From the NCBI GenBank assembly GCA_949126835.1, contig OX421506.1, positions 31,839,378-31,903,377 on the forward strand: a DNA stretch of 64,000 nt, given 5' to 3'. The translations under genes were made by a program, and so were the position numbers. The notes beneath the pieces were generated by a model, which was not told the origin of the DNA, searched no databases, and was given only the letters and a program-made list of their open reading frames with translations. The stretch's first letter is position 1. Each line of letters opens with the position of its first letter. Source of the DNA: Anisus vortex. Its lineage: Eukaryota; Mollusca; Gastropoda; Planorbidae. Shown here piece by piece: positions 24,190 to 35,470 of this stretch.

Positions 24190-24990
24190 TTCTAAATAAT
24201 GAACTTTTGCCTCCATTTTGTTACAATAAATAATTGTGAAACCTCATTTGTGTGTGACCCATAATTTGTTAAGGGTATCTTAAGATAACTAACAAAAGTA
24301 GGCACTTTCAAGCCAGAAAACAATAAACTATAACACTAAATATAACACACTTCCTTCACGTGACATTATGATGTTTAGAAAACACATCTCGTGCTATTAT
24401 TAGAAGCGCGTGAAGAGTCAACCAAGCGTGTCACTGCCTTACCACAGGCGGGAGGCAACTCTCAAACATCTGTTGCTGGGAAAACTCCGGATTACCTCCC
24501 CCCAAAAAAGAAAATGATTATAAAATTAAAAAGGTCGTGTGTGTTTGTGCGCGCGCTTGTGTGTGTGTGTGTTTGCGCGCGCGCTTGTGTGTGTGTGTTT
24601 GCGCGTGAGAGTGTCTAGATTTGTCTCCTGATGCACTTTCACACCTCTGAGGTCCGCGCGCGCAGCCGGTCGATACACAATATACACTGAACCATGCTGT
24701 GTGTGGCTTAATGTATTTTTTTTTGTACGCGAGTTTTAATTAAAAGCATTGCTTTTTTCTTCTTTGTATATAAAAAAAATACTACGCGCAGCGGCATATT
24801 TGTGCCTGTTGCAGGACAAATGCGGGAGAGAAAAGGGTGGGGGTTGTGTAAAGAAGAGTGGTGAGGCAAAGGGATGCAACTCGAAACAACAGATAGGCAG
24901 ACGTATCCCCCTAGCGGGAAGTATTTCGCAGGATTACTCTGCCCAATGCAGTAATTTCAAAATTTGATTTTTTTATATTTTACACGTATT
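24190..24990. other. Non-coding, GT/GC microsatellite
   Basis: A mixed GT and GCGC repeat lies at about 24,534-24,606. No gene recognised. Confidence 0.5.
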
Positions 24991-25153
24991 TTATCTGATC
25001 TTATACATTACAGACGTTCCTTCTATCAAGAAGATTATTGCGTCCTACGCTCATCCGTGGTCCAAGTCTAGTCTTGCATTTTGATTAATGTTTTAAATGA
25101 TGTTCAGTTACTGGTTTTCCTGGTTTGTTCAGGCAACCCATTGCATGTATCGG
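24991..25153 (-). mobile_element. 5'-truncated LINE, 3' end
   Basis: Contains attacagacgttccttctat, then gattattgcgtcctacgctc and tggtttgttcaggcaaccca, the reverse complement of the LINE C-terminal region and 3' end. It ends abruptly after the aggcaacccattgcatg block. Confidence 0.75.
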
Positions 25154-25283
25154 TTGGTTAATGAGATGAAATATAATATAGCATTATAAACAATGTATTT
25201 ACGTTTATTTGCGGTAATTTATTGTTATTCAAAGAAGTAATAAATAATAAAGCGTGTGATATTTCGGAACATATATATTTTTA

Positions 25284-25570
25284 CAGGGTTCTCACACAGT
25301 CTGGAAAGTCTGGAAAAGTCTGGAATTTCCAAAAAACACATCAAGGCCTGGACAACCTTGAATATTGGCATTTAGCCTGGAAAAATAGCCTGTCAGCCTG
25401 GAAATTTATCTAAATCTATATTTATATCTAAATTTATTATAAAACTGAAGGTCAAACAAAAAACACCAATCCCATTTTTATACGCCATAAATGCCCACTG
25501 ACCGAGCCTTAGATTAATACCTCATTCACGCAGTATTTAGGTCACTTAATTTTTTTAAGTGAGAACCATG
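25284..25570. mobile_element. Possible hAT-type element, CAGGGTTCTCAC ends
   Basis: Starts CAGGGTTCTCACAC and ends AAGTGAGAACCATG, a 12-of-13 match as inverted repeats. The inside has repeated tctggaaaagtctggaat-type phrases, as in known elements with this terminus. No convincing 8-bp target duplication, so family assignment is tentative. Confidence 0.5.
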
Positions 25571-25574
25571 TTTT

Positions 25575-25757
25575 TAGCCAAAGTAGGATTTCTAATCCAT
25601 TCAGTGTGCCAACAGTATAAACGTCAACCTGGGCCACCGTCCATAATTGTCATTTCTAGAAAAGACTTACAATGATTTTTTGTGGGTCTTCCGAGTGCCA
25701 ATGCAAATCACTCTGCGTGCCAAGTCTGGCACGCGTGCCATAGGTTGCCGATCCCTG
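25575..25757. mobile_element. hAT-type MITE remnant
   Basis: Shares ggatttctaatccattcagt, then agacttac, then cactctgcgtgccaa, then ggcacgcgtgccat with the copy at 53,202-53,398. It ends taggttgccgatccctg, a diverged right terminus of the CAGGGGTCGGCAACCT family. The left terminus is missing. Confidence 0.6.
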
Positions 25758-26429
25758 GTTTAGACTCTTTACTTTGATATGTCTCTCTGTTAGCTGTCGG
25801 ATAGGGTTTATGTTGTAATTGAACTAGTTTTTCTCTTGTGTGTGTGTGATGAGAAAGGATTAGGGTTTCTGTTGTGTTTGGATTAAGAGTTAGGTTTCAT
25901 ATGTCCGGACTAAAGGTTAGCGCTGTGTTTGGATTTGGGTTAGACAATTGTGTTTTGAATTAGGGTTAGAATATTGTATTTGGATTAGGGCTTGTGCTGC
26001 GCTTGGATAAGCGTTAGAGTTGTGTTGTGTTTTTTTTGTTTTTTTTGTGTGTGTGATGCGATTGAAACATTTGTGAGTTTAACGGTGATTAAACTTTAGC
26101 TAGAGGCAACACGTTCAACGTGGGGCAATGGGGCATTTAGGGGCAACGAAAACCATTAACAAACAAACAACTCACACAACCATGCAAAACCAAACAGAGC
26201 CAGCGATTTCTGTGTACCGAAACACCCGAGCTTTTCTTTTAACTTTTTGTTTTGTCGGGTAACCCGTTATTATCAGTAAAGATAAGGTAGGGGAAGGAAA
26301 GGAGGCTCAGGGGTCCCGGCACCCATTACTGGATTTGAACTGAGACTCCCTGAACAGTATTTCAACACACGAACACTAGACCACACGGTAATATTATTAT
26401 TTGTTTATTATAACAAACTACATTTTTTA
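25758..26429. other. Non-coding, degenerate GGATTAGGGTT-type repeats
   Basis: From about 25,800 to 26,020 phrases such as ttggattagggtt recur at irregular spacing. The rest is unremarkable. Confidence 0.45.
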
Positions 26430-26553
26430 ATATGCCGGCTGGACATTGTGCTGGCCACACAATCTCCTAGTATGCAGTGGCCACAGAAATTAGTGAACGC
26501 TGCGTCACGGGCCTTATGGATCAAATGGATCCGACGGGACACTTTACTTTTTA
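26430..26553 (+). mobile_element. SINE 3' fragment
   Basis: Core and tail only: ggctggacattgtgctggcc, then gtggccacagaaat, then gaacgctgcgtcac, then ccgacgggacactttact. The tRNA-related head is absent. Confidence 0.8.
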
Positions 26554-28611
26554 CTTACATTTTTTATATTTAACGGTATTTAAAAAAATGAAATCAACTA
26601 GAGAGGCGGAAAAACTGCATATATGATTTTTCTGTATTTATTTTTAGAACCATATGACATTCCTGCATAAGAAATCAATCAATTATTCTACCGGTCTGAT
26701 CGATGACTAGATTGCTCTGGCCTTTGTGTTCATTTATAAAGCCAGTTGTTGGCATGTTTGTTTGTTCGCTCTGAACTTTCCTATAAAATAGAATATTTTT
26801 CTTTTTTTATATACAAATAAAAACTTGACGTTCGCCGTGTCTTCATTGTAGTGTTAAAATGATGTCGTTAAGGTTCATTGTTACCACATGGATTTGGGGC
26901 CAAAAGGACACGGAACTAACATACTTCTTTGTGTGTTGTTCTTGTAGTTCTATTAATTGTTTAGAAACTAAACTTTCGCGTGACAAACATTTACACAATT
27001 TTTAGCGAATTTAGTACATATATAAGAAAAAACTGTTGAAAAAAATATTATTAAAAAAATTCCACGGTAGGTGGCCTTAGCCCCTCCCCCCCCCCACCTC
27101 CTGTGGCTTCGCCCCTGGTTATGATACGTCTTTTGAAAAAAAGGGGGGAGGGGGTGTGAAGGAGAGGGCTCGTTAAAGTCGGAATGACCCTGACATTCAA
27201 CTAGTTTTTTTTTTGCTTTACTTCCTCTTTTTAGTTTTTTTGTGGGGCGTCGTGATGCGAGGGCTTTGGGGGGGGGGGGGGGCGGGATTTTGGTATACGT
27301 TTTCCGAGTCTTGATATGCAGACATTGACACACAGACGAAAATAATTGAAGCAGATATGAAATATATACCCACACTAGAGAGACGCGGATAAAAGAAAAT
27401 GAAGACGCAATGAAATACATAATAGAAATGGAGACAGGTATAATACAGTAAAAAAAAAAAGATGTAAAGACATGTAATGCAGACACAAATAAAAAAAAAT
27501 CAGATTTGAAATAAGTAAATTAGATACCAAATTAGGTCCTAGGTCTTTAGAGAAGGTCAGAAAAGTACCGCACAAATCTCCAATGGATCAAGTTTACTGC
27601 CAGAACGAGACTAATTCGAGATTATTTTAACTATCGTTGCACTCTTAAATGCCAGAAACAGAGGGGAAAACTTTTGATGTCATTGATGACATATGCGTGC
27701 CCCATCTTCCGGCCTTGCCCCCACCCAGCCACCTTATTCTTTTTCTTGTTTTGCGTCCGGCCTTGCCCCCACGCCCCCCCCCCCCAGCCCACAAGCCATC
27801 TTATTCTATTTTTGTTTTTATTTTGCGTCTGGTCAAAACAATAACAATGATTTGCAAGGCCTGGGGGAAGACTAATTACCGCCCTCGAGTTACCATCAAC
27901 TAGTTGAACAAAACAAACAAACACGAGTTTTTTTTAATAGATATTTCTTTGTATTTTATTGGAAATGTCATCAACTTAAGTCCATCATGCTGTTTTTTTT
28001 TTTTACTTCGAGCCCTGTCCCTCCCCTTTTTTTTTTTCCTCAACACACCAGCTGATGGCATTTTATTTGAGGGGTGGGTAGGGGTGTGGCTTAAAGAACA
28101 TTATACATTTACACTCTTAACATCTCCTCCCCCCCCCTTTGTCTCCATCTCCACCAACCCTTTGTGACGTCCTGTCCTGCTAATTAGCAAGATATTAATT
28201 AGTCCCGCAGCATTATCAAATAGGCCATTTAATAATTTGGTGTTGGTGTTTTTGGCGAGCATAGAGCGCCCATAGGGAGGGTGCCACATTCCGACGAACA
28301 CACGCTCACGAGTGGCTGAATAATATTCTCTGGGAAAATGGGAATGCTGCGGAATTTATAAATTTTTACGTTGCGGTGGCCCAGGCGAAAGCAGAAACGA
28401 CGCTTCGTCGTACAACGCACACCGAGTTCAAATCCCACCTCTGACCTCTGACCCTTCCTCCATTGCCGAGCATCAGCATAAGGGTTTAGCTCCTTCTCCC
28501 CCCGTTGTGTTCCGCGTATTGATTGCAGCTCGAGCATCAGTCGTCCCTGTTTGTTTTCGCTTAGATAGATTGTGAAACTCTTCAAATAACATCAACCATA
28601 TTGAACCATCA
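26554..28611. other. Non-coding, no gene seen
   Basis: Contains a ggcttcgcccctgg phrase near 27,104 that recurs near 34,745 (gcctcgcccctg), hinting at a further unclassified repeat. C and G runs lie at 27,087-27,095, 27,269-27,281 and 27,775-27,785. No gene recognised. Confidence 0.45.
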
Positions 28612-28884
28612 GTAAAGTAAAGTACCCGTCGGACCGAATTGATCCATAGGTCCGATGAAGCAGCGTTCACCAGTTTCTGTGGCCACGGTATACTAGGTAA
28701 TTGTGTGGCCAGCACTATGCACAGCCGTCTTTACTTTACCCCAACTAAGGTCAGGTACCCATCAGAGCTGGGTAGACTCAGGGACACCCTCCAGCCCCGG
28801 GAAAAAATCCTAGCCTGCACCAGAATTCGAATCCGGGACCTTCGGCGCGCCAGTCGAACAAGCTGCCGCTCGGATACTGTGCCC
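28612..28884 (-). mobile_element. tRNA-derived SINE, near full length
   Basis: One of the better copies: gtaaagtacccgtcggacc, then tggccagcactatgcacagc, then agagctgggtagactcaggg, then cagaattcgaatccgggacc (B-box complement) to cgctcggatactgtgcccc (A-box end). Confidence 0.9.
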
Positions 28885-29252
28885 CATTCCATCAGACCTG
28901 CTGCTATTATATCGGAATATGTACACACACACACACAAAAACTATTTGTAAAATCTACGTTGTTTACTTCCAACCCAATCAACCCCTCCCCCCCCCATTT
29001 CTTTATCCCAAATGCATAAATGCATTACCTAACGTCTGCTTTAGATTAATAACCGCCACCCTCCCTCAAACCCCCCCCCCCCCCCGCCCGAACAGCACGC
29101 CCAAAAATCGTCTCAGGTATACGACCTTACATGTTAAAGCAAGTCTTGGCAGTTGTTTTTATTATTAATTTTTGTTGGCAGCATCCGGGACACTTCTGTT
29201 AGCTCTAATCGAAGTAGGCACCGTGGAGAGAGAGAGAGAGAGATAGATAGAT

Positions 29253-29287
<35 letters not shown>

Positions 29288-29997
29288 ACAAGAAATCAAC
29301 AGACGTATGAAAATGTTGTGTTTTTGTTTGTTTGTTGGATTATCCGTTGCCACTACCTCTCTTGAATGCAGATCTTTGCGCCCTCCCCCATAAGCCAATA
29401 GATGCGGCTTAACAAACAAATAAATATGGATTAGAACTCCCCAACTTCAGAAACAAAAACAAAAAAATGCATCAGTCTTCCGCTGAAAACCGCGCGGCCA
29501 TTAAAGTACAGATATTTCACTATGGATCTAATGACACGAAATATGAATGGAGGAAACACGTGCTGCGTCCGCGCATCCGGGCTTCAACTCAAACAGGAAG
29601 TTGCGCAATATCCATATTACAATGGAGGTAAAAGTGCAGACGTTCTTTCTATGACATATGTTCTCAGCGTTCTTTTCATTCCTCTCATTCCTCCTGTCTG
29701 TCTGTCTTTCTTTCTCTTGTCTCATATTTAGTTGACCTTGATTTATGACCAAAACTTATTACAGTCACATATTGTCCAGACGTTTACGGTCCGATAAACC
29801 GGAACAAAAAAAAACAACAACTGTTGTTGTTGTCTTGGGGATTCTCAAAATACAATGTTTGGCCCCCAACCAAATGTCCTAGCCAAAAGTTTACCAAACG
29901 CCGGGTCGATATCGGGCCGCAAAAGAAACATTTCCGGATTGAAGTGTAAAAAAAAAAAAAGAATTTATGGAAACTTAGTTTTTATATTTTACTTGTG
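28885..29997. other. Non-coding, microsatellites
   Basis: A C run at about 29,070-29,085 and a GA/GATA microsatellite at 29,226-29,287. Nothing gene-like recognised. Confidence 0.5.
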
Positions 29998-30210
29998 TGG
30001 CACTGTGTCCTAGCGACAGCGTCCCGGGTTTGGATCCTAGTGAAGGCTAAGATTTGTTCCCGGGTTCTGGATGAGTAGGCGTACTACTCAGTAGCTCCGG
30101 ATAAGTAAGGTATTTTTATGCTTTGTGCTGACCACACAATCCCCTTATATCCCGTGGCAACAAAATCTTATGAACGCGTCCTCACTTGACCTATGGATCA
30201 AATCGGAAAC
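29998..30210 (+). mobile_element. tRNA-derived SINE, diverged
   Basis: tggcactgtgtcctagcgac, then tttggatcctagtgaaggct, then ctttgtgctgaccacacaat, then ctatggatcaaatcgg. It has several deletions and is clearly older than its neighbour 20 bp downstream. Confidence 0.75.
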
Positions 30211-30230
30211 ATATAATTACAAATGTTATG

Positions 30231-30505
30231 AGGCAGGGTGGCCGAGCTGCGGTGCGTTCGGCTGGCGTACCGAAGGTCCTGGATTCGAACCCTTTTAAGG
30301 CTAGGAATTTTTTGGTTGAGTCTGGAGGGTGTTCCTGAGTCTACCCATCTCTGATTGGTACCTGCCTTTTAGTTGCGGTAAAGTGAAGGCGACCGGGCAT
30401 TGTGCTGGCCACACAATCCTCTAATTTTCCGTGGCCACAGAAACTGGTGAAAGTTGATTCACCGGCAAAATGGATCAATTGGACGAGTTACTTCACTTTT
30501 GATTT
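30231..30505 (+). mobile_element. tRNA-derived SINE
   Basis: Near-complete copy with A box tggccgagctgcgg and B-box-like ggattcgaaccc. The core accgggcattgtgctggcca and tail ttacttcactttt follow. It sits just downstream of an older SINE in the same orientation. Confidence 0.85.
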
Positions 30506-30865
30506 ACACGATGTTGAAGTATTTAAATAATGTGGTCATGAAAACTAGAACAATAAAACTAAGTCTGGAAACTTGTATAAAAAAATGTTGAGACACTTTT
30601 CTAGATCTAATCAATTCCCCATAACCGGTGATGTATCAAAAATTGAAAATGTAATTCAAATGGAATTGATTGAGGAAAAAAACAACAACACAGAAAACTT
30701 TATAAAAAAACAACTCAATACTGATATTAAGAAAAAAAAATACACGCGTAGTGTAAAACTTGTTTTAGTAACAATTTTGAAACCATTTATTTGTATTATT
30801 TTATTTATTTGTAACCATATATAAAGTTATAACGTAAAAGACCACATAACATAAAATATATAATA

Positions 30866-31075
30866 TTAATAATTTTATTTGTATAGCGCTGCCAGCAAAA
30901 AAAATAATGTAAACTCAGAGCGCATTTAACATTGAGCAAAAAAAAATTAAGATTATCATTACGGATATTATTCTCTACGTTAAAAAGTATAGATAATCTA
31001 AAGATAATTAATCATTTTAAACTTTACAAACATAGGACAAAGCAAATAAATGTAGCATTAACCGACCTAACTTAG
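30866..31075 (-). mobile_element. LINE 3' end (second family), truncated
   Basis: Shares tatagcgctgccagcaaa, then taatgtaaactcagagcgca and ttacaaacataggaca with the 3' part of the element at 21,378-21,715. It is truncated before the conserved GPxxWNxLP segment. Confidence 0.65.
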
Positions 31076-31619
31076 AGATATCTTCAATACAATACTTAAA
31101 TAATTACAAGGCCTGTTAGAGATGTGAACACACACACATATTACAGCTAATTCACTACAGTGCCAGGCTACAGTTCAATCATACAGATTCCGTCAGACTC
31201 TCATCTCTTAGGTAGATTGGTAGCACCGACCCATCCCCATCCCCCGTCCCAGGTCCAGGCGGAAAGCCACAAATTATTAAGTCCCTTGGTCAATCGCAGC
31301 ACCGGTCGCTCCCTCTCTCTCTCTCCCGCGATGCTCTTTAATTGACTTGTTTGTCTGGGGTGGGGGCGGAAGTCACACAATCAAAGTTGGCGCCACCGGA
31401 AGTAAATAAAGAGACGGCACTAATTTTTTCTTTCCGTTTATACTTTTTCCGGATCTACTTTTTTTGTTTTCTTCAAACTGCATTGTCGGTCAGTGGTGGT
31501 AATTGGACCCGGGGGGGGGGGGAGGCAAGTGTGATTCCTTTACTCTGGTAGGTTTTTGTAGCATTATACCCCCCCCCTCTCTCCACACACACACATATTC
31601 CTGGGTTATGAAGAACACA
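31076..31619. other. Non-coding, no gene seen
   Basis: Contains a CT run near 31,313-31,326, a G run near 31,511-31,522 and a C run near 31,569-31,575. No gene recognised. Confidence 0.5.
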
Positions 31620-31753
31620 TCAGGAAAACCAGTAACTTAACATGATTTTGAAACACTAATAAAAATGCAAGACTAGACTCATACCAACGGTCGAGCGTAG
31701 GACGCAATAATCTTATTTATAGAAGTAGCGTCGGTAATATATAAGATAAGATA
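31620..31753 (+). mobile_element. 5'-truncated LINE, 3' end
   Basis: caggaaaaccagtaacttaa through gcgtaggacgcaataatctt to gtaatatataagataagata. Shows the GATAA-type tail that closes several copies of this LINE. Confidence 0.75.
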
Positions 31754-32442
31754 ACCTAACTACGCCTTATGACTTACTTTGGTCACCTTCCGCCGCTGCC
31801 AGAATAAACAACAAATCTTTTCTATTGTTCTGTAAAGTCTGTTAAGAGTTTTAAACCAAATAATTAGTACCACAACGTAGGCGACTTCCTGGTCAACTGA
31901 CAGTAGTGACAGACAGAAACATTACCCCCCCCCTCTCTCCCCCTTTTTTCCTCCATCGCTGAAACAACTAAAAGTACATGGATCAGAAAGTGAAAAAAAA
32001 AAAGGTGCGCGGGAAATTAGTCTGCTATTCTTCGTCATGTGGTTTAGGATTACAGACTTCAGGTGTTTTATTTTTTTATTATTTTTTTTTGTTGATTGTT
32101 TTGTTTGTTTTCCGAGTTGTTTTTGTTTTTTGTTTTTTATTGTCAAAGAAGTAGAAATTAAATTTCTCTCGTGCATGGCTCTTGCGTACCTGTGTTTTTA
32201 AAAGTTCTGTTTTGAAGCATGCTGGGGGGCAAAAAAATAAAGTAATCTCGTCAGACAAAATAAATTTTTGTCGCATTTCTCTAGTATTGATAGATCTATG
32301 TTTAAAAAAAACAAACAACAAAAAAACAAAGAAAAAAAAGATGAATGTAAAAGTATATTAAGTTGTACTTTGTTATGTATCTAATTCTAATGACGAAATG
32401 TATGATGCCTGGGGGTGAAATTTGAAAAAATAACAACAAAAA
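31754..32442. other. Non-coding, no gene seen
   Basis: T-rich and A-rich stretches. No recognisable features. Confidence 0.5.
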
Positions 32443-32750
32443 ATGCTTGTCTTCTTTGTCAGTGTTAGATTTAGAAATACAACCCGTTGCAATGCTCAGA
32501 TAATCATAAGGACAGAAACACTTTTCTTATCCCTTATGCGAGAACAAATACATATAAATACTCATTTCTTCCCGAGTGGCATCCGGGCATGGAATGGGTT
32601 GCCTGAACAATCTATGAAAACCGATGTCTTAACATCATTTAAAACATTATTAAAATGCAAGACTAGGATCGGACCACTGATGAACGTTTCGTAGGCCGCA
32701 ATAATCTTCTTTATAGACGGAGCGTCTGTAATATATAATAATATATAAGA
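32443..32750 (+). pseudogene. LINE reverse-transcriptase C-terminus, best-preserved copy
   Basis: Open for 83 codons (32,443-32,694). The frame includes RFRNTTRCNAQIIIRTETLF and, further on, FFPSGIRAWNGLPEQSMKTD and LTSFKTLLKCKTRIGP. The (F/S)FPxxIRxWNxLP...SFKxxL pattern is the conserved C-terminal end of animal non-LTR reverse-transcriptase proteins. The coding part is followed by the 3' block ending gcgtctgtaatatata. This copy shows that the short repeat seen many times in the window is a LINE 3' end. 5'-truncated, so inactive. Confidence 0.75.
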
Positions 32751-33596
32751 AAAGACTTCGTTAATTTCCGTGTTGTTTCGTTTTGTTGGTTTTCCGGTTT
32801 TCTTGTGAATTTCTTAAAGTTAAATAACAAACAAACTAACTACATATAATATCTGGTCTCCCATGTTTTCTTCTCATCCTCGAAAGAAAAAAAAAGGAAA
32901 CAAAACGAATAAAGCCAGTTGAAGTAACGGACACATTAGCTGACCGCGCCATTCTGTCGTCCGGCTAATGGCAAAAGTCTCCGTAGATAATACCCTTGTC
33001 TTTCAGCCTTCCTTGGCCCTAATTTGCCCCGGATAAATTATTGGCTCTGCAAAGCATCAGAGGGTGTTGTTGTTTTATTTTTGTTCTTCTTTCCCGGGGC
33101 CTTTCCCGACAAAAGTGAGTTATACTAACGGACGGACCCTATCAGCCTGTTGGTCAATTCCCTCCCCAGCTGGCGTGAACAAATTTGGATATCTGGTGGA
33201 AAGGAGGGAGAAGTTTGTGGGAGTAAACGGAAAAGGAGGAGGGTGGAGAGTGGACGAAGGATTAATGCTAGAAGCAATCACACTTGTATACAGAAAGAAA
33301 AGGTCAAACCGAAAGGGCTGCTGAACCAAAAACAACAAATAGAACTGTTTATGGTCTATGTCTTGTCATTAAATGCTTTTCTCTACCTCTCTCTGCCTCT
33401 CACTCCCTCTCTATCTCTCACATCCTCTCAGTCTCTCTTACCCTCTCTCTCTCACTCTCTCTCTCTATTTCCTCTTGCTCCCCCTCTTTCTCTCACTCCC
33501 TTTCTATCTCTCACTCCCTCTCTTCCACTCTCCCAATCCATTTCTTTCTCTCTCTCTCACCCCCTCTCTCCTTCTCCCACTTACACCTCTCTCTCC

Positions 33597-33629
<33 letters not shown>

Positions 33630-34032
33630 TCCTTCTCTTTCTCTCTTTTAAAACATGAGGCGTAATAGTGCGTGGTTCCATTAGTCCATTATAATAATAT
33701 ATTCTCTAAAACGACGATGTTGTATTCCCTGGATAAGTTTAAATAACGGCAACTCACGCACACAGACAAACAACAACAAAAACCAAGCTCACCATGGGGT
33801 CGGACATTTTTTTGTAGGTCCTTGCCTTTTTCAGCGCCATAAAAAAAGAAGAATCTAAACATGGAAGTTTACTTCTAAATTTGAATTTTAAATTCGCCAT
33901 TAGGTTAATGTTTTAGGTTAAATGCTGACGACTATTGCTGATTGTGTTTGCCTTTTTTTTTTTGGAGGGAAAGTTGTTATTTCACATAAGCAGTGGTGTT
34001 TCTCTTCTTCAATTTGAAAGTTGATTTGATCT
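32751..34032. other. Non-coding; CT-rich microsatellite at 33,380-33,645
   Basis: An impure (CT)n block with CTCC interruptions and a short (CA)n. Long Ser/Leu/Pro open frames over it are repeat artefacts. Elsewhere nothing recognised. Confidence 0.6.
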
Positions 34033-34233
34033 CTAGGACCTGTGAAACAACGTTTCATTTTATATTAGGGAAGTTAGCACTTTCCCACAAACTAACTTCA
34101 GGTACAGATCAAAGCTGGGTAGTCTCAGGAAAATCTTTTAGACTTTAGTCCAAGGGAGAAAAAAAACACCTACCTTTCACCAGGATTCCAACCCGGGACA
34201 TTCGTTACGAGCGTCGAGCGCACTACGCTAGAA
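34033..34233 (-). mobile_element. SINE, strongly diverged
   Basis: aggtacagatcaaagctggg, then ccttt caccaggattcc, then aacccgggacattcgttac, then gcgcactacgc match the reverse complement of the SINE head and centre. The core is mostly lost. Confidence 0.65.
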
Positions 34234-35175
34234 ATGATGTGGGTATGATATTAAACATACTAACTAACTAACCAGCAAGTTAAGTTACCGTGGCTGAGTG
34301 GGGGGGGGGGGGGGGAAAGGGGGGGGGGGGTTAAAATTAGACGTCACTATTCTACGAAAAGTACTATTTTTCGGAAACGTGTAATCCCATCACGTCGTGT
34401 TATTTTAGCCCTCCGCCACGGGCTCGCTATCCAGATATAATCCAATTGATCACAGCTGACGTTCTCCTAAATAGATTACCTGAGAAACTTTCTTCCAGCA
34501 AATGGTTTATGATGAGACAGACGAGACGCCATCTTGGAAGAAAACGCAACAACAAAAACTCAGAAGCCCAGTTTCATACACTCTCTCTTTTCGCCGGTTC
34601 TCAAATTGTGTACACTTGAGGCCCCAATCGGCGCTTAGAATAATCGACTTCCTGTGAGGATTTAGCCCAATGGCAGACCGGCATCAGAACTACTATGCCA
34701 ATATCAGGTTCAGGGCCGTATTTAGGATTGTGGGGGCCCCCCGTGGCCTCGCCCCTGCCTTCCACATACCTCAGAAAAGAGCAATTAATTCATAAATAAT
34801 TTTTATGTTATGCTTATTAGCTTGGTTGTAATGGAGCGCTTATAATTGTAGGGTATTAAAGGAATTTTTTATTTTACATTTTCAACGTAAGAGTGGGGAG
34901 GGGGGGGGGTCACTTAAAAATTTATTTTTGTCATGTGTGGGGGCCCCTGTTCCAATGGAACATGTGGAACATGCGCCACTGATCAGGTTTAGATTAGAGT
35001 ACCATATGGTGGTAGAATGGTCCCAGTGCTGGTGGCGCCAATTAGCGGCAGCGTACCTGAACCTCGCTCGTAATGTAAGTTTTGTCTGGCTATTCAGAAT
35101 TTAAATCAAAATGGCCGATGCTCGTATCACGAACAAATCGTTATTTAGTTCACTCGTAAGTCAAAACTAGAACAA
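34234..35175. other. Non-coding; long G run
   Basis: Two adjacent G runs, broken by AAAGG, lie at about 34,300-34,330. The interval 34,705-34,990 contains repeat-like phrases (gtgggggccccccg, tgtgggggcccctg) that may be a degraded DNA transposon. No gene recognised. Confidence 0.45.
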
Positions 35176-35470
35176 AAAGTAAAGTATCGCTGTCAGACAA
35201 ATTTGATGTATAGATCACGTGACGCAGCTTTTCACAAGTTTCTGTGGCCACTGCTTTTTTTTTTTTATTTTTAGTGAGAAGATTGTATGGCCAAACACAA
35301 TGACCAGCCGCCTTCACTTATCCCCAACTAATGTCAGGTAGGCTACCCATCAGAGCTGGGTGGACTCATGGACACCCTTCAGAGCCGGGAACGAATCCTA
35401 GCCTTCACCAGGAGGGAGGGGGGATCCAAACCCAGGTATGCCAGTCGAGCGCGCTGTCGGTCGACCACCA
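35176..35470 (-). mobile_element. tRNA-derived SINE, diverged
   Basis: agtaaagtatcgctgtcaga, then caagtttctgtggccactgc, then tcagagctgggtggactcat, then gccttcaccagg, then gccagtcgagcgcgctgtcg. A T-rich insertion lies in the core near 35,256-35,270. Confidence 0.8.

Noticed and set aside
28639..29019. Recurrent frame with PSELGRLRDTL-like peptide, also at 19.2, 20.7, 55.5 and 59.0 kb
   Set aside because: It is the antisense reading of the SINE core and not a protein family.
33150..33665. Ser/Leu-rich frames
   Set aside because: Generated by the CT microsatellite at 33,380-33,645.
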